A stretch of DNA of 64,000 nt from UBA668 sp963720695 (GTDB lineage Bacteria; Actinomycetota; Acidimicrobiia; Acidimicrobiales; Ilumatobacteraceae), in assembly GCA_963720695.1 (NCBI GenBank), contig CAVRGG010000001.1:1116001-1180000 (forward strand). Reading direction: 5' to 3'. Positions 39,581 to 48,940 of this stretch are shown in pieces. Numbering within the stretch: the first letter of the stretch is position 1; the number at the start of each line of letters is the position of its first letter. The notes beneath the pieces are model-generated. The model made no database searches. It saw only the letters and a list, made by a program, of their open reading frames with translations, and was not told the DNA's origin. The translations under genes were made by a program, and so were the position numbers.

Positions 39581-40309
39581 GTGCCCATCGACCTTCACGA
39601 GTGGATCAGTTTCGAGGACGATCACACCCGACGCACGTGGGTGTTCGACGCCACGTTCCTGCGCTCGAACTGGAGCTGCATCTACGGCAACGGGTGCAAA
39701 GGCGTGCTCGAGACCGACACCAGCGACCTCGCCCAGGGTTGCTGCAGCCACGGCGCCCATTTCATCGACGACGACGACGTACAGACCGTCGTGCTCTCGT
39801 CGGCACGGCTGAAGGGTCGCCACTGGCAGTTCAAGAAGGAAGGCAAGCGTGGCGGCATCCTCGGCGAGGAGGACGGCGCAACGACCACCCGCACCGTCGA
39901 CGGCGGCTGCATCTTCCTCAACCGGCCCGGCTTCGAGGGCGGCATCGGCTGTGCGTTCCACCATCTCGCCGCGGAGACCGGCGAGCGCAAGATGGACCTC
40001 CAACCCGATGTCTGCTGGCAGCTTCCGCTGCGTCTCGTGGAGGAGACCGACGAGCACGGCTACGTCACCTCCACCCTGCGTGAGTGGAAGCGGCGGGACT
40101 GGGGGCCGGGCGGCGACGACTTCCACTGGTGGTGCACCGAGACCGACGAGGCGTTCGTGGGCAGCAATCCTGTCTACCTCTACCTGCGCAACGAGATCAG
40201 CGAGATGGTCGGTGCCGAGGTGTACCGCCAACTCGTCGAACTGCTCGAACGCCCGAAGTGGACACCACTCCCCCATCCGGCCGTCGCCTCGCGAGTGACG
40301 CGTCGATGA
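39581..40309 (+). CDS. Cysteine-rich protein, possibly DUF3109/YkgJ-like
   Basis: 242 residues, not firmly recognised. Cys and His are spaced as in putative metal-cluster proteins: NWSCIYGNGCKGVL, GCCSHGAHF, GGCIFLNRPGF, GCAFHHLA and DVCWQLP. The arrangement resembles the zinc/iron-chelating DUF3109 and YkgJ families. The C-terminal half has DFHWWCTETDEAF and NPVYLYLRNEI. GTG at 39581 follows TAGCGT (39567-39572) by 8 nt. It overlaps the dioxygenase gene by 4 bp (ATGA), so they are co-translated. Confidence 0.6.
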   Translation: MPIDLHEWISFEDDHTRRTWVFDATFLRSNWSCIYGNGCKGVLETDTSDLAQGCCSHGAHFIDDDDVQTVVLSSARLKGRHWQFKKEGKRGGILGEEDGATTTRTVDGGCIFLNRPGFEGGIGCAFHHLAAETGERKMDLQPDVCWQLPLRLVEETDEHGYVTSTLREWKRRDWGPGGDDFHWWCTETDEAFVGSNPVYLYLRNEISEMVGAEVYRQLVELLERPKWTPLPHPAVASRVTRR

Positions 40310-41181
40310 CGTGGTCGGTCGAGCCGCTCACCGGCACGCTCGGTGCGGTCGTCCACGGGGTCGACCTCACCCACGACCTGACCGACGCCGAGGCCGCCGC
40401 GCTGCGCGCTGCACTGCTGGAGTTCCGCGTGGTGTTCCTTCGCGATCAGGACATCACCCCCACCCAGCAGGTCGCCTTCGCACGCCACCTGGGCACGCTG
40501 ACGCCTGCGCATCCGCTCGTGGGAGGACTCGACGAGGAACACCCGGAGGTGCTGGCGCTCGACAGTGCCGACTACCCGCTCGGGGTCGGCAGCCGCGGAC
40601 GAGGCACGAGCTACAACAACCGTTGGCACACCGACGTCACCTTCTCGGCGACGCCTCCGGCGTTCGCGATCCTCGCCGGCAAGGTGATCCCGTCTCGCGG
40701 AGGCGACACGCTGTGGGCCGACCTCGTCGACGCGTACGCGTCGCTGAGCGCGCCGATGCAGGCGTTGCTCGATCCGCTCGTCGCCGTCCACGATGCCGGC
40801 GCGACCTTCACCCGCTTCCGTGCCGAGGATCCCACCGGTGCCCAGCGCGCCAAGCTGTCCGAGCTCGAGCCGGTTCGTCACCCCGTCGTGCGCGTCCATC
40901 CCGAGACCGGCGAACGGACGCTGTTCGTCAACGAGACGTTCACCTCGGCGATCGAGGACCTCGCTCCGGCCGAGAGCGCCGCCGTGCTGGCGATGCTGTA
41001 CGAACACATCGTCGCTCCCGAGCGCGTCGTTCGCTGGCACTGGCGCGAAGGCGACGTCGCGATCTGGGACAACCGGGCGACGTCGCACTACGCGGCGGCC
41101 GACTACACCGAGCGCCGGGTGATGCATCGCATCACCGTGGCCGGCGACCGACCCGTGGGGATCAACGGCCCCATCGACTGA
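40306..41181 (+). CDS. TauD/TfdA-family 2-oxoglutarate dioxygenase
   Basis: 291-residue Fe(II)/2-oxoglutarate oxygenase. The iron ligands are the HxD in RWHTDVTFSATPP and the distal His in RRVMHRITVAGD, with the 2OG-binding Arg just after. RVVFLRDQDITPTQQVAFAR and the VHPETGERTLFVN region are typical of taurine and alkylsulfate dioxygenases. The nearby sulfatase-like hydrolase makes an alkyl-sulfur substrate possible, but this is inference. Confidence 0.87.
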   Translation: MTWSVEPLTGTLGAVVHGVDLTHDLTDAEAAALRAALLEFRVVFLRDQDITPTQQVAFARHLGTLTPAHPLVGGLDEEHPEVLALDSADYPLGVGSRGRGTSYNNRWHTDVTFSATPPAFAILAGKVIPSRGGDTLWADLVDAYASLSAPMQALLDPLVAVHDAGATFTRFRAEDPTGAQRAKLSELEPVRHPVVRVHPETGERTLFVNETFTSAIEDLAPAESAAVLAMLYEHIVAPERVVRWHWREGDVAIWDNRATSHYAAADYTERRVMHRITVAGDRPVGINGPID

Positions 41182-41216
41182 GCGTGCCGGCAGCCACGGA
41201 CCTAGCATCGGCCTCG

Positions 41217-42317
41217 ATGGACTTCTCCTGGACGAGTGAACAGACGGCACTCCGCGCGGAGGCGGCGCGAGTCGCCGCAGATGCGGTCGCCCGTCTCGGT
41301 CGACACAACGATTCGTGGATCAACGGCTACTCGAAGGAGTTCTCACGGGAGCTCGGCGCACACGGCTGGATCGGCATGACATGGCCCGACAATGCCTACA
41401 GCGGACCGGCCAGCCCGGCGATCGATCGCCTCATCGTCGGCGAGGAGATGATCAAGGCCGGTGCGCCGATCGCCGCGTCGTGGTTCGCCGACCGGCAGAT
41501 GGGTCCGTCGTTGCTCGCGTACGGCACCCCGGATCAGCAGGCGGCCTTCCTACCCGAGATCGTCACGGGCGAGACCACGTGGTGCATCGGGATGAGCGAA
41601 CCGAACGCCGGCAGCGACCTCGCCAGTCTCAAGACGTCGGCCGAGCGTCACGGCGACACGTTCGTCATCAACGGTCAGAAGATCTGGACCAGCTTCGGCG
41701 CCGTCGCGGACTACTGCTACCTGATCTGTCGCACATCGTCCGATGGTCCGCCGCACGCCGGGATCAGCGAGGTGATCGTGCCGATGGATTCGGCCGGGAT
41801 CGAAGTTCGCCCGATCCAGGACATGACCACCAACCGGCACTTCTGCGAGGTCTTCTTCACCGATGTGCGGGTGCCCGTCGAGAACCTCGTCGGGCGCGAG
41901 GGCGGTGCCTTCAAGCAGACGATGCGGCAACTCGAGCACGAACGCGGCGGCATCGATCGCCTCGTCAGCAACCACGCGTTGTACGAGATGGCCCTCGCTC
42001 GCGCCGACACCTCCGACCCGGTGCTGCGCCAGGAGATCGCGGCGATCGAGATCGCCTACCGGATCGGCCGGATCCTCGTGGTCCGCGAGACGCTCAAGCA
42101 GGCGCCGGCGGGGTTCAGCGCCGCCACCAAGTGTTTCTGCACCGAGCACGAGATCCGGGTGGCCGACTTCGTGAGCAGGGTGCTCGGCCCCGAGGCGACG
42201 CTGTGGGACGACGTCACCCGCGGCCTCTGCTACGCCCCCGGCTACACCATCATGGGCGGCACCTCGAACGTGATGCGCAACATCCTGGGCGAGCGCGTCC
42301 TCGGCCTCCCCCGCTGA
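41217..42317 (+). CDS. Acyl-CoA dehydrogenase family protein
   Basis: 366-residue flavoprotein. MSEPNAGSDLASLKT and the GQKIWTSFG segment place it in the family, and the C-terminal end reads IMGGTSNVMRNILGERVLGLPR-like. The Glu of the E-G-T motif that is the base in medium-chain enzymes is Gly here. The base may be elsewhere or supplied by a partner subunit, as in steroid-type heteromers. ATG at 41217 follows TAGCAT (41203-41208) by 8 nt. Confidence 0.85.
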   Translation: MDFSWTSEQTALRAEAARVAADAVARLGRHNDSWINGYSKEFSRELGAHGWIGMTWPDNAYSGPASPAIDRLIVGEEMIKAGAPIAASWFADRQMGPSLLAYGTPDQQAAFLPEIVTGETTWCIGMSEPNAGSDLASLKTSAERHGDTFVINGQKIWTSFGAVADYCYLICRTSSDGPPHAGISEVIVPMDSAGIEVRPIQDMTTNRHFCEVFFTDVRVPVENLVGREGGAFKQTMRQLEHERGGIDRLVSNHALYEMALARADTSDPVLRQEIAAIEIAYRIGRILVVRETLKQAPAGFSAATKCFCTEHEIRVADFVSRVLGPEATLWDDVTRGLCYAPGYTIMGGTSNVMRNILGERVLGLPR

Positions 42318-42342
42318 ACGCGGCGCCCACTACGGTCGGACC

Positions 42343-43659
42343 ATGGCCGACCTGCTAGCGCTCTCCTCCCGCATCATCGACAGCGGGCACACCGATCAAC
42401 CCGTGAATCGGGTCACCAACGAGCTGAGCGAGGTCGCCGACGGCATCGCGATGGTGGAGAGCTTCAGCCACTGCGTCGCCCTCGCCACCGAGGACGGTCT
42501 GGTCTGCTTCGACGCCTCTGGAGTGCAGACCGGCCAGGCCGTGCGGGAAAGCCTGCGCGGGTGGCGGGACCAGCGCGTGAGCCACCTCGTCTACACCCAT
42601 GGGCATGCCGACCACGTCGGAGGCAGCACGTTCTTCCGCGACGACGCTCCGACGGTCGTCGGCCACGAGAACGTCGCCGTCCGCCTCGACCGCTACGACT
42701 TCACCAACAACTGGAACCTCTTGATCAACATGCGCCAGTTCGGGGGCGTCGCCGGGGACATCAACCTGACGGTGGGCGACACCGGCACCGGCATCCGCGT
42801 GGAACCGAACCCGAAGGCGCGACGGTTCCTCCCCGCCTCGACGCTGCGGCCCGACGAGACGTTCCGCACCTCGCACGAGATCACCGTCGGCGGGGAGCGC
42901 ATCGAGATGCACCACGCGCGCGGTGAGACCGATGATCACCTGTGGGCGTGGCTGCCCGAACGCAAGGCCGTGATGACCGGTGACTTCCTCATCTGGAACT
43001 TCCCCAACGCGGGCAACCCGCAGAAGGTGCAGCGCTACCCCATCGAATGGGCGGCCGCGCTGCGGGCGATGGTCGCTGCGGGTCCGGAGCTGCTGCTGCC
43101 CGCCCACGGGCTGCCGATCGAGGGGAAGGACCGAATCGCCCGCGTCCTGGGCGACGTCGCCGGGGCGCTCGAGGACCTCGTCGCCGAAGTCGTCGCGATG
43201 ATGAATGCGGGCGAGACCCTCGACACGATCGTGCACTCGGTGTCCGTGCCCGCCGAGACACTGGCCAAGCCGTACCTACGCCCGCTCTACGACGAGCCGG
43301 AGTTCGTCGTGCGCGGCATCTGGCGCCAGTTCGGAGGCTGGTGGGACGGTGCCGCGTCACGTCTCAAGCCTTCACCCGACGCCCACCTCGCGACGGAGAT
43401 CGCATCGCTCGCCGGTGGTGCCGACGTGCTGATGCGTCGAGCCGAGGCCACCGCCGCCGAGGGCGACCTCCGGCTGGCGTGCCATCTTGCCGACCTCGCC
43501 GGATGGGCCGCGCCCGACGATCCGGCGATCCACGCGGCGCGGGCCGCGATCTATCTCACACGTCGCAAGTCCGAGTCGAGCTTGATGAGCAAAGGGATCT
43601 TCGCCGCGGCAGCACGTGAGAGCCAGCAGGTCGTCGACCGCGCCACCGACACCGACTGA
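42343..43659 (+). CDS. Metallo-beta-lactamase-fold hydrolase with alkylsulfatase-like C-terminus
   Basis: 438 residues. The N-terminal half carries the metal site THGHADHVGG plus later His and Asp ligands in HARGETDDHLW and MTGDFLIWNFPNAGNPQ. The C-terminal half, from about 280, resembles the dimerisation domain of SdsA-type alkylsulfatases (LRPLYDEPEFVVRGIWRQFGGWWDG). The substrate is unproven. TACGGT (42331-42336) lies 6 nt before the ATG. Confidence 0.8.
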   Translation: MADLLALSSRIIDSGHTDQPVNRVTNELSEVADGIAMVESFSHCVALATEDGLVCFDASGVQTGQAVRESLRGWRDQRVSHLVYTHGHADHVGGSTFFRDDAPTVVGHENVAVRLDRYDFTNNWNLLINMRQFGGVAGDINLTVGDTGTGIRVEPNPKARRFLPASTLRPDETFRTSHEITVGGERIEMHHARGETDDHLWAWLPERKAVMTGDFLIWNFPNAGNPQKVQRYPIEWAAALRAMVAAGPELLLPAHGLPIEGKDRIARVLGDVAGALEDLVAEVVAMMNAGETLDTIVHSVSVPAETLAKPYLRPLYDEPEFVVRGIWRQFGGWWDGAASRLKPSPDAHLATEIASLAGGADVLMRRAEATAAEGDLRLACHLADLAGWAAPDDPAIHAARAAIYLTRRKSESSLMSKGIFAAAARESQQVVDRATDTD

Positions 43660-43697
43660 GCGCCCGCGCTCGCGACGCCCTTCGCCGGCCGGCCCGC

Positions 43698-43748
43698 CAC
43701 CGCAGGCCCCATTTCATGCCCAGACGGCATGGTTTCGGGCCTGCGGTG
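43698..43748. terminator. Bidirectional hairpin between convergent genes
   Basis: 12-bp outer stem CACCGCAGGCCC (43698-43709) with GGGCCTGCGGTG (43737-43748), and a nested stem CATGCC/GGCATG around loop CAGAC. It lies between the ends of the hydrolase (+) and EamA (-) genes, the only larger convergent gap here without overlap. Confidence 0.6.
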
Positions 43749-43763
43749 CCCCGGGCGGAGAGG

Positions 43764-44606
43764 TCAGGATCGGCTGAGCGTCACGAGCACCAGAGCAACG
43801 ACGGCTGCGGCCATGCCGAACGCCTGTGAGCGAGTGACTCGTTCCTTGTCGATCACGAACGCAAGGGCCACCGTGCTCGCCGGGTAGAGCGATGCCACCA
43901 CCGCGACGACCGACAGCAAGCCGGTGCGGACGGCCACGAGGTACAGGACGTTGGCGCCCATGTCGAACACGCCGGCGACCACCGCCAGTTGAGTCGACGA
44001 GCGATGACCCGACGGTCGAGCGCCCATCGCGAGTGCGATCACGATGAGCATCGGCACCGACACGAAACGGGCGATGACGAGGGGCCACATCCCCGAGTCC
44101 GGGTCGGCCCGATCGAGCGCCACGAACAGCAGGCCGAAGCATCCGCCGACGGCGACCGCCAAGGCGACGATGTGTGGCGGGGTGTTGTGCTGGTGCGTCC
44201 CGAGCGCTCCACTCACCAATGCGACCGCGGCGACCGCCACCGCGATGCCGAGCATCGACAGCGCCGACGGGCGTTCCCCTGTGGCGAGCGCGACGATCAC
44301 CGGCACCGCCGCACCGACGACCGCGCTCACCGGCGCGACGACGGTGATGTCGCCGTGGGCGAACCCGTGGTACAGCCCGGCGATGCCGAGCGCACCCACA
44401 GCGCCGCCGAGGCCGCTCCACCACCAAGTGCTGGCGCCGGGCACCGCCGTACCGATGATCAGCGTCGCCCCGAACACGAGCACGAGGCTGACGATCTGCC
44501 CGGTGGCGGCCACGACGACGCTCGCTTGTTCGCGACTGGCGCGACCGCCGAACCAGTCACCGACGCCGTAGACGACGGCCGAGGCGAGGGCGAGCAGGAC
44601 GGCCAT
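43764..44606 (-). CDS. EamA-type (DMT) transporter
   Basis: 280-residue membrane protein with about ten predicted helices in two EamA repeats. The start is LLALASAVVYGVGDWFGGRAS, repeat one has the GDITVVAPVSAVVGAAVPV block and repeat two ends VVAVVASLYPASTVALAFVI. Substrate unknown; relatives export amino acids or metabolites. It diverges from the RlmJ-like gene. Confidence 0.85.
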   Translation of the reverse strand: MAVLLALASAVVYGVGDWFGGRASREQASVVVAATGQIVSLVLVFGATLIIGTAVPGASTWWWSGLGGAVGALGIAGLYHGFAHGDITVVAPVSAVVGAAVPVIVALATGERPSALSMLGIAVAVAAVALVSGALGTHQHNTPPHIVALAVAVGGCFGLLFVALDRADPDSGMWPLVIARFVSVPMLIVIALAMGARPSGHRSSTQLAVVAGVFDMGANVLYLVAVRTGLLSVVAVVASLYPASTVALAFVIDKERVTRSQAFGMAAAVVALVLVTLSRS

Positions 44607-44693
44607 GGGCCGCCCAGTCAAGCACGTGCGACGTACCGGTGGGGCGGTTCGGAGCCGGACTCGGAGGCGGCACTGGCTGCCTACCATGTGGCG

Positions 44694-45470
44694 ATGGCGA
44701 ACACGTACGCGGCCAACTTCGGCGACGTCATGAAGCACGCGATCCTGGGCGAGGTCATCGCGCATCAACAACCGCGGCGGTACCTGGAGAGCCACGGAGG
44801 TCGGCTCGAGTACCCGCTCGCCTCGCTCGAACCCGGCCCGGGCGGCGTGTGGGACTTCCTCGACCTCGCCGACGGCTCCGACGTCCTGGCCGACAGCGTC
44901 TACGCGCAGCAGCTGGCGGCGACGGCGGGCACTCGCAGCGCGCCCGGGCGCTACCCCGGCTCGATCGCCCTCGCGGATGCCGGTCTCCCCGATGGGGCCG
45001 AGGTGGTGGCGTTCGAGCTGGTCGGCTCCAGCGCCGACGACCTCGCCGAGGGACTTGCAGCGAGAGGCCGCCCGGCGACAGTCACCGTGGCCGATGGGCT
45101 CGCGGGAGTCTGCGACCTGGCCCGGCCGGACGATCTGGTGCTGCTCGATCCGTTCGACGTCCACGAGCGCGGCGCTCGCTACTCGGCGGCCGAGGCGTTC
45201 TCCGTGCTCGCCGCATGCGGTGTGCCGACGCTGCTCTGGTACGCCATCTACGATCCCGACGACGCCGGGACATGGATCTCCGCCCTCGCTGGCGGGCCGG
45301 AGAGCGGCTGGCGGTGCCGGCTCATCGGCCGCACAGCCGAAGGCGGGCTCGCCGGATGCGGCTTCGTGACCTGCCACCTCGGCGCGGCGGCCACCGAGGC
45401 CGCGGCGGCGATCGTGACGGCACTCGCCGCCGTGCTGGCTCCCGTGCGGCCCGGCCTGCGGCTCGACTGA
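44694..45470 (+). CDS. RlmJ-like methyltransferase family protein
   Basis: 258 residues resembling RlmJ, the 23S rRNA A2030 N6-methyltransferase. YAANFGDVMKHAILGEVI and RYLESHGG at the N-terminus are the family hallmarks, and LVLLDPFDVHERG stands where RlmJ has DPPYE. The altered catalytic motif makes rRNA methylation uncertain. TACCAT (44682-44687) lies 6 nt before the ATG. Confidence 0.7.
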   Translation: MANTYAANFGDVMKHAILGEVIAHQQPRRYLESHGGRLEYPLASLEPGPGGVWDFLDLADGSDVLADSVYAQQLAATAGTRSAPGRYPGSIALADAGLPDGAEVVAFELVGSSADDLAEGLAARGRPATVTVADGLAGVCDLARPDDLVLLDPFDVHERGARYSAAEAFSVLAACGVPTLLWYAIYDPDDAGTWISALAGGPESGWRCRLIGRTAEGGLAGCGFVTCHLGAAATEAAAAIVTALAAVLAPVRPGLRLD

Positions 45471-45492
45471 GACGCAGCACATCATCGAACGC

Positions 45493-45569
45493 TGGTGGGC
45501 GTGACGGGACTCGAACCCGGGACCTCCACCGTGTCATGGTGGCGCTCTAACCAACTGAGCTACACGCCC
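45493..45569 (-). tRNA. tRNA-Val (anticodon GAC)
   Basis: 77 nt including an encoded CCA. Acceptor stem GGGCGTG/CACGCCC, D arm AGCTCAGTTGGTTAGAGC, anticodon stem CCACC/GGTGG around loop ATGACAC (anticodon GAC), and T arm with GGTTCGAGTCC. The fold is complete, and GAC at positions 34-36 reads GUC and GUU valine codons. Confidence 0.95.
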
Positions 45570-45705
45570 GCTCGAAAGCGGCTCGCAGCAGCGTAGCAAG
45601 ACCGCCGCAGAGTTCCCTACGCCATCCTCATCGACCACGCAGAGTATTTGGTCCATTGCTGCCGGCGGTGGCGGCGAGTACAAGGGAGGATGGAAGGAGG
45701 GCGAG

Positions 45706-47826
45706 ATGCGGGCGACGAGTCGACGCGCCGTGCAGGCGGTGCCGGCGCAGGCGAGCTCGTTCGACGACGGACGCGACTTCATCGACCACCTCTCCGATGC
45801 CGTGGTGGTCGTCGACGCGCACTGGCGGATCGTACTGATCAACGAGCCGGCGCAGCGGATGTTCGCCACCGACCCGGATCGGCCGCCCACGTCACTCGGG
45901 GATCTGTTTCCCCTGCGAGCCAGCGAGCGCTCGTCGGACAGGATGCGCACGTTCGAGGCGGCGTCCGAGGCGCTCCGGGCGATGTCGTCGCGTCGACAGG
46001 TGCTGGGCAGGCGTCTCGACGGCACCGACTTCCCTGCGCAGTTGAGCATCTCCACCTGGACTCCCCTGGACCACCCACCGCTGCTGCTCGCCGTCGTGCG
46101 CGACCTCACCGAATGGGTCCGCCTCGAGCACTCCAAGGAGCAACTCGAGGAGCTCCTCGCCGGCATCCTCGAGTCGACGCAGTCCGAACTGGCCGTTGTC
46201 GATGAGCACCTCATGGTGATCACGGCGAACTCTGCGTTCCGTCGCGAGTTCCTCGGCGGCGCGGACCCGACCGGGATGAGCCTCGGCGAGCTCGCCGGCT
46301 CCGTCGGCGATGCTGCCATGCTCGACGTGTTGGACGTCGTTCGCCAGGCGGTCGAGTTCGACGACGAGGTGAGGGTGTTCGTTCGCGACCACGTCGATCC
46401 GTTCGAGCGGTGGCTCGACGTGACGGCGACGCCGCTGCGGATCCGTCCCGGTGCGGTGCTCCGGGCGACCGACGTGACCGAGCTGGTGCAGGCTGCCCGA
46501 GCCGGTCGCAGCGATCGCATCCAGGACACGCTCACCGGACTGCTCTCGCGGGAAGGCATCGAGGAACTGCTCGCCGCCGAGTTCCAGCGCTCGTCGTCGC
46601 GAGAGCTCTGCGTGACCATGCTCGACGTCGATCAGTTCACGGTGGTGAGCCGGACGCTCGGGTACAGCGCGGGCGACGAGCTGCTCCGTCAGGTGGCGAT
46701 GAACCTGCAGCGCCACGTCCCCGAGCACGGGCGGCTGGCGCGGATGGTCGGCGACACGTTCTGCGTCACCTTCCACCCCGACTCCCCGCTCGACGTGGAC
46801 CGGGTGTCGGCCGAGCTGCGCGACGCGGTACGCCAGCCGGTGGGCGTGCGCGGCCGGACCATGCGCATCACGGCCTCGGTGGGCACCACGCTCACCCATC
46901 CCGGCGACACGGTCGAGCACGTCATCCGCGAGGCCGAGCTCGCCATGCAGGAGGCCAACCGGCGCGGCGGCAATCGTTGCGTGCCCTACTCGCCCGATCT
47001 CGCCGTCTCCCAGGAAGGCGTGATCCGCGTCTGGAACGCGTTGCGCAGCGCGCTGCAGTTCCGGCAGATGGAGGTGTGGTTCCAGCCCGTGGTCAGCCTC
47101 GCCGACGGCAGGCCGATCGCGGCGGAGGCGTTGTGCCGGTGGCACCACCCCGAGTTCGGCGACGTGTCGCCTGCCGAGTTCATCCCGATCGCGGAGAGGA
47201 ACTCGGAGATCCTCAACATCGGCTCGTTCGTGCACGGCAGGGCAGCGGAGATGATGAACGTGCTCCGTTCCACCCGGTCCCAGCCCCTGCGCAACTTCCA
47301 GATCTCCGTCAACGCCTCTCCCAACGAGCTCGCCTGGCCGCAGTTCGCCGACAACCTCCTCGCCCGCCTCCGCGCCAACGAGGCACGGCCCGAGTGGTTC
47401 GCACTGGAGATCACCGAGCAGGGCCTCCTCCAGCCCGACGACGCGGTGCGGGCCAACCTGCGCACGATCGCCGATGCCGGCATGACGCTCTCGCTCGACG
47501 ACTTCGGCGCGGGCTACTCGTCGCTCGAACGGCTGCGCAACATCGAGGTCAACCGGGTGAAGATCGATCGCAAGTTCGTGGCGTCGATGATGGACAACGA
47601 CCGCTCCGACCGCCTGATCGGGGCGATCATCTCGCTCGCCGACGAGCTCGGGATGGAGACCGTGGCGGAGGGCGTCGAGACGTCGGAACAGGCGGCGCGA
47701 CTGAGGGCACTGGGATGCCGTGCCGCGCAGGGCTTCCTGTTCGCTCCCGCCGTGCCCGACGGCGAGCTCATCGCCGTGCTCCGAGACCTGGCGACGATCG
47801 CCACCCCGCCGCGCCTCGCGAGCTGA
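45706..47826 (+). CDS. PAS-GGDEF-EAL cyclic-di-GMP signalling protein
   Basis: 706 residues, soluble. Two PAS-like sensor domains (about 25-145 and 150-265), then a GGDEF domain whose signature reads RMVGDTF, so cyclase activity is unlikely. The EAL domain keeps AEALCRW, the Asn in SVNASPNEL, ALEITEQ, LDDFGAGYSSLERL, KIDRKFV, AEGVET and AQGFLF, so phosphodiesterase activity is expected. AAGGAGGGCGAG precedes the ATG. It lies 1.1 kb from the bldD homologue, whose family responds to c-di-GMP. Confidence 0.9.
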   Translation: MRATSRRAVQAVPAQASSFDDGRDFIDHLSDAVVVVDAHWRIVLINEPAQRMFATDPDRPPTSLGDLFPLRASERSSDRMRTFEAASEALRAMSSRRQVLGRRLDGTDFPAQLSISTWTPLDHPPLLLAVVRDLTEWVRLEHSKEQLEELLAGILESTQSELAVVDEHLMVITANSAFRREFLGGADPTGMSLGELAGSVGDAAMLDVLDVVRQAVEFDDEVRVFVRDHVDPFERWLDVTATPLRIRPGAVLRATDVTELVQAARAGRSDRIQDTLTGLLSREGIEELLAAEFQRSSSRELCVTMLDVDQFTVVSRTLGYSAGDELLRQVAMNLQRHVPEHGRLARMVGDTFCVTFHPDSPLDVDRVSAELRDAVRQPVGVRGRTMRITASVGTTLTHPGDTVEHVIREAELAMQEANRRGGNRCVPYSPDLAVSQEGVIRVWNALRSALQFRQMEVWFQPVVSLADGRPIAAEALCRWHHPEFGDVSPAEFIPIAERNSEILNIGSFVHGRAAEMMNVLRSTRSQPLRNFQISVNASPNELAWPQFADNLLARLRANEARPEWFALEITEQGLLQPDDAVRANLRTIADAGMTLSLDDFGAGYSSLERLRNIEVNRVKIDRKFVASMMDNDRSDRLIGAIISLADELGMETVAEGVETSEQAARLRALGCRAAQGFLFAPAVPDGELIAVLRDLATIATPPRLAS

Positions 47827-47831
47827 GGCCC

Positions 47832-48884
47832 TCAGTGCAAGCGGAGCGAGACCTCGTTGGCGAGGAGTCGCCCGTGGCGCGTCAGCCGCACGTTGACGCC
47901 GTCGGTGGTGACCAGACCGTCGAGTCCGTCCACGTCGAGGGCTGCGGCGGGCACGCCGTCGCGCATGCGCAGCGCCAGCTGCAGACCTTCGATCCGGCGA
48001 GTCGCCTCGTCGAGGGTCTCCCCCGCAGCCTCGGCGGACTCACCCGCCTCCACGGCAGCGATGTACCGCTCGGGCGTGCGTAGGTTCCAGAAGCGACGAC
48101 CGTGTCGGTGGCTGTGGGCCGCACTCCCGAAACCGAGGTAGTCGCCCTGTTGCCAGTAGAGGATGTTGTGCCGGCACTCGTGGCCCGGAAGCGACCAGTT
48201 GCTGACCTCGTAGTTCGCCAACCCGGCTGCGGTGAGCAGGTCGTCGGCGAGCTCGTACTTGTCGGCGAGGTCGTCGTCGTCAGGGTGCCGATCGGGCTGG
48301 TCGTACAGGGGTGTGCCCGCCTCCACGGTGAGCGCGTAGGCGGAGATGTGCGGCGGCTCCAACGCCAGGGCCCCCTCCACGGTGGTGCGCCAGTCGGCGA
48401 GCGTCTCGCCGGCTCCGCCGTAGATGAGGTCGAGGTTGAACGTCGGGATCCCCGCGGCGCGGACTGCGGCCACGGCTGCCTGCACGTTGGCGGGGTCGTG
48501 CGTGCGCCCGAGCGCGCCGAGCACGTGGGGCACCATCGACTGCACCCCGATGCTGACCCGGTTGACGCCGGCCTCGGCGTAGATGCGCATCATCGCCGGA
48601 GTGACGTCGTCGGGGTTGCACTCCACGGTGACCTCGGCCCCCGGCACGGTGGGGATTGCCTTCAACACGTCGACGAGATCGAACGGGTCGACCATCGTGG
48701 GAGTCCCACCGCCGACGAACACACTCGTCACCGGCGGCAGCGAGGTGCCGTGGATCGCCGTGCGCAACGCGGCCAGGTAGTGGGTCTGGAGATGGTTGCG
48801 ATCGGTCCAGGTGGCGAACGCGCAGTAGTCACAGCGCTTGGCACAGAACGGGATGTGCACGTACACACCGAACGATTCGCTCAC
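47832..48884 (-). CDS. hemW: HemW-like radical SAM protein
   Basis: 350 residues. The radical SAM cluster is CAKRCDYC (CX3CX2C), then GGGTPT and the HNILYW motif of the HemN/HemW group. It lacks the long N-terminal and extra Cys of HemN coproporphyrinogen oxidase, so the heme-chaperone HemW is the better call. GTG at 48884 follows TAGGTT (48896-48891) by 6 nt. In many actinobacteria it is near lepA and hrcA, as here. Confidence 0.9.
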   Translation of the reverse strand: MSESFGVYVHIPFCAKRCDYCAFATWTDRNHLQTHYLAALRTAIHGTSLPPVTSVFVGGGTPTMVDPFDLVDVLKAIPTVPGAEVTVECNPDDVTPAMMRIYAEAGVNRVSIGVQSMVPHVLGALGRTHDPANVQAAVAAVRAAGIPTFNLDLIYGGAGETLADWRTTVEGALALEPPHISAYALTVEAGTPLYDQPDRHPDDDDLADKYELADDLLTAAGLANYEVSNWSLPGHECRHNILYWQQGDYLGFGSAAHSHRHGRRFWNLRTPERYIAAVEAGESAEAAGETLDEATRRIEGLQLALRMRDGVPAAALDVDGLDGLVTTDGVNVRLTRHGRLLANEVSLRLH

Positions 48885-48940
48885 GTTCCGAACCTATCGG
48901 CTACGAACCCGACGCTGGTCCGGTGCGGGTCAGGTGTTCG

